From positions 330,001 to 394,000 of the forward strand of contig NZ_MZXV01000080.1 in the NCBI RefSeq assembly GCF_003253745.1: 64,000 nucleotides of DNA, read 5' to 3'. The notes beneath the pieces were generated by a model. The model was not told the origin of the DNA and ran no database searches. It saw nothing but the letters and a program-made list of their open reading frames with translations. Every line of letters begins with the position of its first letter. Position 1 is the stretch's first letter. This DNA comes from Mesorhizobium kowhaii. GTDB taxonomy: Bacteria > Pseudomonadota > Alphaproteobacteria > Rhizobiales > Rhizobiaceae. Below are positions 48,958 through 57,372 of this stretch, in pieces. The position numbers and the translations under genes are program-made.

Positions 48958-49933
48958 GCGCAACCTCCGGAATGAAGCTGTAGGGGCAAGCCACCAACCG
49001 GTCTTCGCTGACTTCGACGAGATCGGGCACGAAATGGGCGCAGCTGTCGCGCGCCACCGCGCAACGCGGCCGGAACGGGCAGCCCTTCTCGCCGGCGGCC
49101 GAGACGATGCTGCCGGGAATCTCCGTCAGCCTGGCGTCGCGGTAATGGAGATTGGTCTTCAGCCGCGGCGACGCCGCCAGCAGGCCGCGCGTGTAGGGAT
49201 GAAGCGGGGTTCTGAACAATGCACCTGGCAGTGCCTGCTCGACCTTGCGGCCGGCATACATGACCACGACCTTGTCGGCCCATTGCGCGACGACACCGAG
49301 ATCGTGGGTGATGAGCACCACCGCCATAGACAATTCGCGGCGCAGCGTATCGAGGAGGTCGAGCACCTGCGCCTGGATGGTCACGTCCAAAGCCGTCGTA
49401 GGCTCGTCGGCGATCAGCAGGCGCGGCCGGCAGGCAACGGCGATGGCGATCATGACGCGCTGGCGCATGCCGCCGGAAAGCTGGTGCGGATAGTCGTCGA
49501 TGCGCCGCTGCGGATCGGGAATGCGCACCAGATTGAGAAGCTCGATGGCACGGCTCCGCGCTGCCTTGCCGCGTATGCCTTCGTGTAGTGTCAGCACCTC
49601 GGTGATCTGCCGGCCGATGGTCAGCACTGGATTGAGCGACGTCATCGGCTCCTGGAAGATCATCGCGATCTCGCGTCCGCGCAGGTTCCGCATCGCCTTC
49701 TGGTCGAGACCGAACAGGTCCCTGCCGGCGAATTCGATCCGGCCGTTGGGGATTTTTGCCGAGCGCGGCAAAAGCTGCATCAGGGCAAGTGCTGTCAGCG
49801 ACTTGCCGGAGCCCGATTCACCGACGATCGCCAGCGTCTCGCCTTCGCCAACCTCGAAGCTCAGCCGGCTGACCGGCTCGGTGGTCGGGAAGCGAACCGT
49901 CAGATTGTCGACCTTGAGCAAAGGAGCGGCCAT
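48935..49933 (-). CDS. Oligopeptide/dipeptide-type ABC transporter ATPase (DppD-like)
   Basis: A 332-residue partner ATPase. Walker A is [11 protein letters not shown], signature [10 protein letters not shown], Walker [13 protein letters not shown], and it also has the cysteine-rich C-terminus ([15 protein letters not shown]). Start 49933 has AGGAGCG upstream. The longer open frame to 50629 is antisense noise from the permease. It pairs with the DppF-like ATPase. Confidence 0.93.
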   Translation of the reverse strand: MAAPLLKVDNLTVRFPTTEPVSRLSFEVGEGETLAIVGESGSGKSLTALALMQLLPRSAKIPNGRIEFAGRDLFGLDQKAMRNLRGREIAMIFQEPMTSLNPVLTIGRQITEVLTLHEGIRGKAARSRAIELLNLVRIPDPQRRIDDYPHQLSGGMRQRVMIAIAVACRPRLLIADEPTTALDVTIQAQVLDLLDTLRRELSMAVVLITHDLGVVAQWADKVVVMYAGRKVEQALPGALFRTPLHPYTRGLLAASPRLKTNLHYRDARLTEIPGSIVSAAGEKGCPFRPRCAVARDSCAHFVPDLVEVSEDRLVACPYSFIPEVAHGAAFGL

Positions 49934-49935
49934 CT

Positions 49936-50934
49936 CTAGCGCTCCTGCGAGAAGCGCGGATTGAGCGCGTCGTTGAGGCCGTCGCCAATTAGGTTCAGCG
50001 CCAGCACGGTGAAGACGATCGCCAGTCCCGGAAGCGCCGTCAGATACCAGGCGGTGCGGATCAGTTCCCTGCCCGCTCCGATCATCGAACCCCAACTGAC
50101 GACGTTGGGATCGCCGAGACCCATGAAGGACAGCGCCGATTCCATCAGGATCGCGGTTGCCACCATCACCGATGAGGTCACGATCAAAGGCGGCAGCGCA
50201 TTGGGCAGGATCTCGCGGAAGATGATGCGGGCATGGCCGTAGCCGAGGCTGCGGGCGGCCATGACGAAATCCTTCTCGCGAATAGCCCGGAATTCGGCAC
50301 GGGTCAGCCGCGCCACCGTCGGCCAGGTGATGACGGCGATCGCCACCGTCACCACAGGCGCGGTCGGCTGCGCGATCGCCACCATGACCACCAGAAGCAC
50401 GAAGCTCGGAATGGTCTGAAATATCTCGATCAGGCGCACCAGCAGGTCGTCGATCCAGCCGCCGAAATAGCCGGCGGTGGCGCCGACAAGGATGCCGAAG
50501 CTGAGACCGAGCGCGGTCGCCACCAGGCCGACGAACAGCGAAATCCGGGCGCCATGCAGGATGCCGGAAAGCACGTCGCGGCCCATGGAATCCGTGCCCA
50601 GCGGGAAGGCCGGATTCTGGCCCGGCCACAGGAAGGGCCGCGCCACCATCGACAACGGATCGGCCGGATAGACGACGGGCGCCAGCAGGGCAGCCAGCAC
50701 GACCAGCGACAGGAACACCACGCCGAACATGGCGTTGGGATTGCGCAGGAAAACCTTCAGCGCCCGGCCACCGGCGGCAATAGGTACCGACGCCGCCGAG
50801 GCAGAGCGCGCGTCCGGCGCGTGGAGGTTGCTCCAGCTCCTGGCTTCGGGTTCAGCCGGTACCGCAGGCTCGCGAGCCTCGGCATAGGCGCGGCGGGAGC
50901 GGGCCTCGCCGGCGGTGAAATCGGTGGAAGCCAT
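49936..50934 (-). CDS. Peptide-type ABC transporter permease (DppC-like)
   Basis: A 332-residue inner-membrane permease with a long polar N-terminus (about 55 residues), the OppC-N segment FLRNPNAMFGVVFLSLVVLA, FPLGTDSMGRDVLS and the EAA loop (EFRAIREKDFVMAARSLGYG). It ends 3 bp before the DppD-like ATG region, and its own ATG overlaps the upstream permease stop (TGATG). Confidence 0.93.
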   Translation of the reverse strand: MASTDFTAGEARSRRAYAEAREPAVPAEPEARSWSNLHAPDARSASAASVPIAAGGRALKVFLRNPNAMFGVVFLSLVVLAALLAPVVYPADPLSMVARPFLWPGQNPAFPLGTDSMGRDVLSGILHGARISLFVGLVATALGLSFGILVGATAGYFGGWIDDLLVRLIEIFQTIPSFVLLVVMVAIAQPTAPVVTVAIAVITWPTVARLTRAEFRAIREKDFVMAARSLGYGHARIIFREILPNALPPLIVTSSVMVATAILMESALSFMGLGDPNVVSWGSMIGAGRELIRTAWYLTALPGLAIVFTVLALNLIGDGLNDALNPRFSQER

Positions 50935-51920
50935 CAGCGTACTCCGATGCGGGGATCGAGCCAGGCGTGCAGCAGATCGACCGTCGCATTGGCGACGATG
51001 ACCAGCAGCGACGACAGCAGCAGGATGCCGAGCAGCACGGTAAAATCGCGGCCCATGACCGCCTCGAAGGCAAGACGCCCGAGGCCAGGCCAGGAATAGA
51101 CAGTCTCGACGACCACGGCACCGCCAAGCATGCCGCCAACATGCATGCCGGCCATGGTGGTGATGGGGATCAGCGCGTTGCGCAAGACATGCCGGATGGT
51201 GATGACGGTCGGCGACAGGCCCTTGGCGGCGGCGGTGCGCACATAGTCCTGCGACTGGACTTCCAGCATTGCCGCGCGGGTCAGCCGCGCATAGATCGCC
51301 ACGTAGAACAGTGCCAGCGACAGCGCCGGCAGGATCATGTAGCGCACCTTGTCCCAGAGACCGGCAAGGCCGGTCAGGTTGCTGCCGATGGTTCCCGAAC
51401 CGCCACTCGGCAGCCAGCCTAGCTTGACCGAGAACAGCACGATCAGCATCAACCCGATCCAGAAGCCCGGGATCGAATAGAACAGCAGCGAAACGACCGA
51501 AAGCAGACGATCCGGCAGGCGACCGGAGAACACTGCCATCAACGATCCGAGGACGAGACCGAGTGCGATGGCGATGGTCAGCGCCACCGCCATCAGCAAC
51601 AGCGTTCCCGGTAGCCGCTGGCCGATCAGGTCGGCGACCGGCATGCCGTAGCGCGGCGAAAAGCCGAGGCTGAAATGCGCCAGGTTGTAGAGATAGTTGA
51701 ACAGCTGGACGAGCAGCGGATTGTCGAGCCCGAAGCGCTGGCGCAGCGCCGCCATGGTTTCCACCGTGGCCGAACCGGCCTCGCCAGCCATGACGTCGGC
51801 GGCATCGCCCGGCGCAAGCTGCAGCAGGAAGAAGTTCAGGACGACGATGCCCAGAACCGTCGGCACCGCCTGGATGGCCGTGCGTCGGAAGGTTCTGCCA
51901 ATGCGCGTCAGGGTCGACAT
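50934..51920 (-). CDS. Peptide-type ABC transporter permease (DppB-like)
   Basis: A 328-residue permease, first gene of the minus-strand operon dppB-dppC-dppD-dppF-AKR-FMN reductase. It has the OppB-type N-terminus (AVPTVLGIVVLNFFLLQLAP), several helices, and the EAA loop DYVRTAAAKGLSP. It diverges from the binding-protein gene across the 314-bp AT-rich region. Confidence 0.93.
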   Translation of the reverse strand: MSTLTRIGRTFRRTAIQAVPTVLGIVVLNFFLLQLAPGDAADVMAGEAGSATVETMAALRQRFGLDNPLLVQLFNYLYNLAHFSLGFSPRYGMPVADLIGQRLPGTLLLMAVALTIAIALGLVLGSLMAVFSGRLPDRLLSVVSLLFYSIPGFWIGLMLIVLFSVKLGWLPSGGSGTIGSNLTGLAGLWDKVRYMILPALSLALFYVAIYARLTRAAMLEVQSQDYVRTAAAKGLSPTVITIRHVLRNALIPITTMAGMHVGGMLGGAVVVETVYSWPGLGRLAFEAVMGRDFTVLLGILLLSSLLVIVANATVDLLHAWLDPRIGVR

Positions 51921-52234
51921 CGTTTTCGCTATCCCGGCTGTGGCTGACGATGCGGGTTTGCTGTTTCCCGGAAAGTTCCGCGCTTTTTAGTTGACAAGAT
52001 TTATAGACATTGTCAAATCTGATTTAAGAAATTTTATTCTGTAAATGGCGACATTGCAGAATAGAATTTTATTTCATGCTACAAAAATAGCTGTTTGAAG
52101 TATGAAATCTTAAGTGCGGGAGCAGAGCGGCCAAATCTTTTCACAAACGGGCCGGCTCTTGGAACGATGGATTTTTTACCCGGCTGTCGACGACCGGCCG
52201 ATCGATGCCGGCAGCAAAAAAGGACCAGAGCGCC
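51921..52234. promoter_or_regulatory. AT-rich divergent control region of the transporter locus
   Basis: 314 bp, much more AT-rich than its surroundings between 51990 and 52100. Inverted arms TTGACAA (51991-51997) and TTGTCAA (52010-52016) enclose TTTATAGACATT (52000-52011), a 12-mer shared with 45458-45469. A second, longer inverted repeat pairs AAATTTTATTCTG (52029-52041) with CAGAATAGAATTTT (52057-52070), one mismatch in 13. Both likely bind a regulator of the divergent operons. No regulator gene is adjacent. Confidence 0.6.
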
Positions 52235-53845
52235 ATGTCTCATTTCCTCACGCCGAACCGCCGCAGGTTCCTTGGCCTGTCGGCAACCGCGCTCGGAGCG
52301 GCCCTGTTGCCTGCATCGCGCAGCGCCTACGCAGCCGAGCCGAGACTGGGTGGGACGGCGACGCTGCTGCTCTCGGCCGAGCCGCCGGTGCTGACGACGA
52401 TCGCCCACACGGCGTTCAATTCCGTCTACGTCTCGGCAAAGACCACCGAGGGTCTGCTGACCTATGATTTCGATCTCACGCCGCGCCCGTCGCTGGCCAG
52501 GCAATGGTCGGTCAGCGACGATGGCCTGCAATACACCTTCAAACTGGGCGAAGGTGTGAAGTGGCATGATGGCCAGCCATTCACCGCCGCTGACGTCGCC
52601 TACTCGATCGCCACGATCAAGGATGTTCATCCGCGTGGCCGCAACACCTTCCTCAATCTTGTCGACATCCAGACACCGGATCCGCTGACCGTGACACTGG
52701 TCCTGTCGAAGCCGGCGCCTTACCTGATCACGGCGCTGGCCGCGGCCGAGACGCCGATCGTGCCCAAGCACCTCTATGACGGCAGCAAGGCAGCCGAAAA
52801 TCCGGTCAACAACGCGCCGGTCGGCACCGGCCCGTTCGTCTTCAAGGAATGGGTCCGCGGCAGCCACATCGTCTACGACCGCAATCCAGACTATTGGGAT
52901 GCGCCGCGCCCCTATCTCGACCGGCTGATCGTCCGTTTCATCCCCGACGCTTCGGCGCGCGCGCTGGCGCTGGAGACCGGCGAGATCGACCTGGCGCCGG
53001 CAACGCCGATCCCGTACAGCGATTTGCAGCGCTTCGAAACGCTGCCGCATATCGGCTTCGAGAAGCAGGGCTATCAGTATTCCAATGGTGTCAGCCGGGT
53101 CGAGTTCAACCTGGAGAAGCCCTACTTCCAGGATGTTCGGGTCCGCCGCGCCTTCGCCCACGTCATCGACCGCAACGTCATCCGCGACACGATCAACTAT
53201 GGCTATGGCGAGACCATTCCCGGTCCGATCAACCCCAATCTGAAAAAGTGGTTCGTCGCCGACCTGAAGACCTATCCGGTCGACGCAGCCGCCGCCGAGA
53301 AACTGCTCGACGAAGCAGGCTTGCCGCGCGACGCCGACGGCACACGCCTCAAGCTTGTCCACGACTATGTCCCGAGCGGCGAGACCTACAAGCGCGGCGC
53401 CGACTACATCAAGCAGGCACTGGCCGCGGTCGGTGTCGAGGTCACCGTGCGCAGCCAGGATTTCGCCACCTACACAAAGCGCATCTACACCGACCGCGAT
53501 TTCGACTTCACCTTCAACGGCATGAGCAATCTGTTCGACCCGACGGTCGGCGTGCAGCGGCTCTACTGGTCGAAGAATTTCAAGCCGGGCGTGCCGTTCT
53601 CCAACGGGTCGAAATACAGCAATCCCAAGGTGGATGAGCTGCTTGAAGCGGCCGCCGTCGAGGTCGATCACGAAAAGCGCTTCGAGCAATGGGCCGCGAT
53701 CCAGCAGATCCTTGTCGAGGACCTGCCCGACATCGGCATCGTTAGCCAGCCGGAAATCACCCTCTACAACAGGCGCATCGCCGATCACACGGTGGGCGCC
53801 GAGGGCAATGCCGGTAGCCTCGCTTCAGCCCATATCGTCGCCTGA
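52235..53845 (+). CDS. Tat-exported ABC substrate-binding protein (SBP family 5)
   Basis: A 536-residue peptide/nickel-type binding protein. A twin-arginine leader (NRRRFLGLSATALGAALLPA) ends near AYA. The family 5 signature region is LARQWSVSDDGLQYTFKLGE and VKWHDGQPFTAADVAYSI. It should deliver the substrate to the divergent DppBCDF-like transporter. ATG 52235 keeps the RR motif near the N-terminus; 52205 is a possible longer start. It resembles the partial binding protein at 63223 (both have QRLYWSKN). Confidence 0.93.
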   Translation: MSHFLTPNRRRFLGLSATALGAALLPASRSAYAAEPRLGGTATLLLSAEPPVLTTIAHTAFNSVYVSAKTTEGLLTYDFDLTPRPSLARQWSVSDDGLQYTFKLGEGVKWHDGQPFTAADVAYSIATIKDVHPRGRNTFLNLVDIQTPDPLTVTLVLSKPAPYLITALAAAETPIVPKHLYDGSKAAENPVNNAPVGTGPFVFKEWVRGSHIVYDRNPDYWDAPRPYLDRLIVRFIPDASARALALETGEIDLAPATPIPYSDLQRFETLPHIGFEKQGYQYSNGVSRVEFNLEKPYFQDVRVRRAFAHVIDRNVIRDTINYGYGETIPGPINPNLKKWFVADLKTYPVDAAAAEKLLDEAGLPRDADGTRLKLVHDYVPSGETYKRGADYIKQALAAVGVEVTVRSQDFATYTKRIYTDRDFDFTFNGMSNLFDPTVGVQRLYWSKNFKPGVPFSNGSKYSNPKVDELLEAAAVEVDHEKRFEQWAAIQQILVEDLPDIGIVSQPEITLYNRRIADHTVGAEGNAGSLASAHIVA

Positions 53846-53909
53846 TCCGCCGCCCCATGCGCGGTGCTTCGCGCATGGCTTCTCTTTCTCCTTCCCCGAG
53901 AGACCCCCC

Positions 53910-55094
53910 ATGACGCTCGCCCACAAGCCTGGTTCCATCGTCGGCACACCCTTCTTCAAGGCGCCGACCGACTATCCGGACAGCCCGCTGTCGAAAGCGC
54001 TTCAGCAGCCGGTGCTGCTCGGGCTGTTCCTGCCGATCCAGGCCGGCGGCTGGACCAACTCCACCCTGCCGCGCTCGACCGACTGGCGCTTCGACTACAA
54101 TCGCGACCTGACGCTCAAGGCCGAAGAGCTTGGCTTCGACCTCGTCTTCGCGCTCAGCCAATGGCTGCCCAAGGGCGGCTACGGCGGTGTCTTCAACGGC
54201 CAGGCGCTGGACAGCTTCGTGTCCGTCGCGGCCATGGCCGCGATCACCAAAAAGATCATGCTGATCTCGACCATGCATGTTCTCTATGGGCCCTGGCATC
54301 CGCTGCATCTGGCCAAATTCGGCGCCACGCTCGACCATATTTCCGGCGGCCGCTGGGGCATCAACGTGGTCACCGGTCATCGCGCCGTCGAACATGAAAT
54401 GTTCGGCTGGAACCGGATCGAGCATGACCGCCGCTACGAACTGGCGGCCGAATTCGTCGAGGTGCTGCAGCGGCTGTGGCAGGATGATGAGAATTTCTCC
54501 TTCTCCGGAGAATCGAGCTGGAAGCTCAATGGCGGCTTCGTCACGCCGAAGCCGAATTACGGTCGGCCGATCCTGGTCAACGCCACCGGCTCCGATGCCG
54601 GCATCGCCTTTGCCGGCCGTTACTCCGACATCGTCTTCGTCACCAGCCCGGCCGGCTCCGACATCGCCAGCGCGCTGGAGGCACTGCCGGCGCATACCAA
54701 GAAGGTCAAGGACGCAGCCCTCGGCGTCGGCCGCACCGTGCGCACGCTGCTCAATCCGCTGGTCATCAGCCGTCCGACCGAGAAGGAAGCCTGGGCGGTC
54801 GCCGACGAGATCGTCGCCCATGCCGACAGCCGCACGCCGAAAGGCTTCCAGACCTTCAACAGCGACGCCCAGGCATGGAAGGGCCGCGAAGGCCGCGACG
54901 ATCCCTACGCCAAGGTCGGCGGCAACATCTATCTCATCGGCACGCCCGAACAGATCGTCGACCAGTTCGTCAAGCTCAAGGACGCCGGCATAGACGGCCT
55001 GCAGCTGTCCTTCTTCGACTTCAAGCCCGACCTCGAATTCTTCGGCGAGAACATCCTGCCGCTGATGAAGCAGGCCGGCCTGCGCAACGCCTGA
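53910..55094 (+). CDS. FMNH2-dependent LLM monooxygenase (SfnG/SsuD-like)
   Basis: A 394-residue luciferase-like monooxygenase. Family blocks are TLKAEELGFDLVFALSQW, MHVLYGPWHPLHLAKFGATL, DHISGGRWGINVVTGH and the C-terminal LIGTPEQIVDQFVKL. The pattern is closest to SfnG (dimethyl sulfone monooxygenase) and RutA/SsuD relatives, which use FMNH2 and O2 to break carbon-sulfur or carbon-nitrogen bonds. It follows the binding protein by 64 bp and precedes the DszB-like gene by 9 bp, so the three are one operon. Confidence 0.88.
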   Translation: MTLAHKPGSIVGTPFFKAPTDYPDSPLSKALQQPVLLGLFLPIQAGGWTNSTLPRSTDWRFDYNRDLTLKAEELGFDLVFALSQWLPKGGYGGVFNGQALDSFVSVAAMAAITKKIMLISTMHVLYGPWHPLHLAKFGATLDHISGGRWGINVVTGHRAVEHEMFGWNRIEHDRRYELAAEFVEVLQRLWQDDENFSFSGESSWKLNGGFVTPKPNYGRPILVNATGSDAGIAFAGRYSDIVFVTSPAGSDIASALEALPAHTKKVKDAALGVGRTVRTLLNPLVISRPTEKEAWAVADEIVAHADSRTPKGFQTFNSDAQAWKGREGRDDPYAKVGGNIYLIGTPEQIVDQFVKLKDAGIDGLQLSFFDFKPDLEFFGENILPLMKQAGLRNA

Positions 55095-55103
55095 GGAGTA
55101 TTC

Positions 55104-56141
55104 ATGACCACGACTGCGATCTCCGAAATCTGGTACACACGCTGCCCGGTGCCGACGCCTGTCGGGCTTGCGGCGCAGCTCGGGCTCTTGGACGAGACCT
55201 TCCGCAAGGAAGGGATCGAATTGAAGTCGATCATCGACTCGCCCAACCGCGATATCCGCCAGAGCCATTTCAACCACACGCTCGACTGGTCGTTCCGCCA
55301 CGGCGGCAACGTGCCGCCGATCCGCGCGCGCTCCGAAGGGCGCAAGACGCGTCTCGTCGGCATCACCTGGACCGACGAATTCCAGGCGATCACCACCTTG
55401 CCCGGTACCGGCATCCGGACGACCCAGGACCTGAAAGGCCGCCGCTTCGGCATCGCCCGGCGCCCCGAAGGCATTGTCGACTTCATGCGGGCGACGGCGT
55501 TGAAGGGACTGGTCTCGGCGCTGTCGCTCGAAGGCCTCAGCCATGCCGACGTCGAGATTGTCGACATCGCGCTGACCGACAGCGTGCTCGATGGCCAGGA
55601 AGGACCATCGCTGTTCGGCCTCAAGCGCAAGCAGGTCTATGGCGAGGAGGCCGCCGCGCTAATCCGTGGCGAGGTCGACGCCATCTATGTCAAAGGCACG
55701 GCCGGCATCAATGTCGCCAATCTGATCGGCGCCATCCAGGTCGCCGAATTCGGCTTCCACCCCGACCCGAACATCCGCATCAATTCCGGTTCGCCGCGTG
55801 TGCTGACCGTCGATGATCTGCTGGCCGAAGAGCGCCCCGATCTGGTCGCGCGCCTGATCGAGACGATCCTGCGCGCCAGCACCTGGGCCGAGGCGCATCC
55901 GGACGAGACGCGCCGCTTCGTCGCCCGCGAATCCGGCGCCACCGAAGAACAGGTGCTGGCTGCCAACGGGCCGGATGTCCACAAGCATCTCGGCCTCGGA
56001 CTGCAGCCCGAGCTCGTCGCGGCGGTTTCCCACTACAAGGATTTCCTGCGCGACTGGGGTTTTCTCGCCAGCGATTTCGACGTCGGAACATGGGTCGATC
56101 GCCGGCCGCTCGATCTGGTGACCATCCGCGCCGCCGCCTGA
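55104..56141 (+). CDS. DszB-like aromatic/organic sulfinate desulfinase
   Basis: A 345-residue protein of the SsuA/periplasmic-binding fold but with no signal peptide, so cytoplasmic. Compared from memory with Rhodococcus DszB, the catalytic Cys27 (SNCPVPN) matches C14 (TRCPVPT), His60 matches H55 (QSHFNH) and Arg70 before GG matches R65 (SFRHGG). The His-Arg spacing of ten residues is identical, and IPP and TRLLGIT also match (VPP, TRLVGIT). DszB hydrolyses a sulfinate to release sulfite. General annotation pipelines would call this an ABC substrate-binding protein. The substrate is unknown. Confidence 0.75.
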   Translation: MTTTAISEIWYTRCPVPTPVGLAAQLGLLDETFRKEGIELKSIIDSPNRDIRQSHFNHTLDWSFRHGGNVPPIRARSEGRKTRLVGITWTDEFQAITTLPGTGIRTTQDLKGRRFGIARRPEGIVDFMRATALKGLVSALSLEGLSHADVEIVDIALTDSVLDGQEGPSLFGLKRKQVYGEEAAALIRGEVDAIYVKGTAGINVANLIGAIQVAEFGFHPDPNIRINSGSPRVLTVDDLLAEERPDLVARLIETILRASTWAEAHPDETRRFVARESGATEEQVLAANGPDVHKHLGLGLQPELVAAVSHYKDFLRDWGFLASDFDVGTWVDRRPLDLVTIRAAA

Positions 56142-56151
56142 GAGGAAGCTC

Positions 56152-57372
56152 ATGACCTCGACGATCCCCGAATTTCCGCAACTTCTCGACACGGCAGCTG
56201 GCCTTGCCGACGACTTCGCGCTGACCGCCGCGCATCACGACGCGACCGGGGAATTTCCCTTCGCCAATTTCGGCCGGCTTCACCAGGCCGGGCTGCTTGG
56301 TCTGGTCACGGCGCGCGAGCATGGCGGCTTGGGTGGCGGGCTGACGGAAGCCCAGGCGGTGATCGCCGAGATCGGCCGTGGCGAACCGTCGACCGCGCTG
56401 GTGCTGGCCATGCATTACAACAGCCAGTATGCGCTGCGGAAATCCGGGAAATGGCCGCGCCATCTGGTGCAGCGCATTGTCGAGGCCGGCCGTCTCGGCC
56501 CTGCCTTGATCAACGCCGCGCAGGCCGAGCCGGGGATCGGCTCACCCGCCCACGGCAAGCCGCCCGAAACCATTGCCCGGCGCGACGGCAATGTCTGGCG
56601 GATAACCGGCCACAAGAACTACGTCACCGGCATTCCCATCCTGACATGGGTGAACCTGCTGGCGCTGACCGACGAGCCGCAACCGCGCCTCGCCTCGTTC
56701 CTGGTGCCGACCAATGCGCCGGGGTTGCGCGTCGAAAAGACATGGAACGCCGCCGGCATGCGGGCCACCTCCAGCGACGATGTCATTCTCGACAATGTCG
56801 CGGTGCCCATCGAAGACATCACCGAGGCGCAACCAGCGTCCGAACCGCTTCGACGTGAAGAAGGATCGACGGCGTTCTTCTTTTCACTGATCGGCGCCGT
56901 CTACCACGGTGCGGCCCGCGCTGCCCGTGACCGGCTGGTCTCCTTCGTCACCACGCATGCGCCGGCGAGCCTCGGCGCGCCGCTGTCGACCGTGCCGCAC
57001 ATCCAGGTGGGGCTGGGCGAGATCGAGGTCCGGCTTGCGACCAGCACGCGGCTGCTGCGTTCGCTCGCCGAAGACGTCGACGCCGGCCGGCCGGTCGGCA
57101 CCGACGGCATGACGGTCAGGCATGTCGTCATCGACAATGCCGTTGCCGTCACCTCGCTGGCGCTGGAGCTTGCTGGTAATCCTGGCCTTAACAGAGATTT
57201 CCAGCTCGAGCGTCACCACCGCGATGCGCTGACCGCACGCTCGCACGCGCCGCAGAACCATATGATCCGCACGATCGCCGCCAAGGCGGCGCTTAGCCGC
57301 CACGCTGCCGGCCAAGTGGCAGAGCCGCCGGCTATTGCCGCTGTCAAACACAGGCTAAAGGCGGTCGGGTGA
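56152..57372 (+). CDS. Acyl-CoA dehydrogenase-fold flavoprotein (DszC/SfnB-like)
   Basis: A 406-residue protein with the ACAD N-terminal helical domain (FGRLHQAGLLGLVTAREHGG), the middle beta domain (RITGHKNYVTGIPILTWVN) and a C-terminal helical domain. In sulfur loci this fold is often an FMNH2 monooxygenase (DszC oxidises dibenzothiophene to the sulfone; SfnB acts in sulfone use). Position after the LLM and DszB-like genes suggests a similar oxygenation role. It overlaps the next gene by 4 bp (GTGA). A true acyl-CoA dehydrogenase cannot be excluded. Confidence 0.82.
   Translation: MTSTIPEFPQLLDTAAGLADDFALTAAHHDATGEFPFANFGRLHQAGLLGLVTAREHGGLGGGLTEAQAVIAEIGRGEPSTALVLAMHYNSQYALRKSGKWPRHLVQRIVEAGRLGPALINAAQAEPGIGSPAHGKPPETIARRDGNVWRITGHKNYVTGIPILTWVNLLALTDEPQPRLASFLVPTNAPGLRVEKTWNAAGMRATSSDDVILDNVAVPIEDITEAQPASEPLRREEGSTAFFFSLIGAVYHGAARAARDRLVSFVTTHAPASLGAPLSTVPHIQVGLGEIEVRLATSTRLLRSLAEDVDAGRPVGTDGMTVRHVVIDNAVAVTSLALELAGNPGLNRDFQLERHHRDALTARSHAPQNHMIRTIAAKAALSRHAAGQVAEPPAIAAVKHRLKAVG

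Noticed and set aside
52079-53788. A 569-aa minus-strand frame opposite the binding protein
   Set aside because: A shadow; the plus strand has a Tat leader and SBP family 5 blocks.
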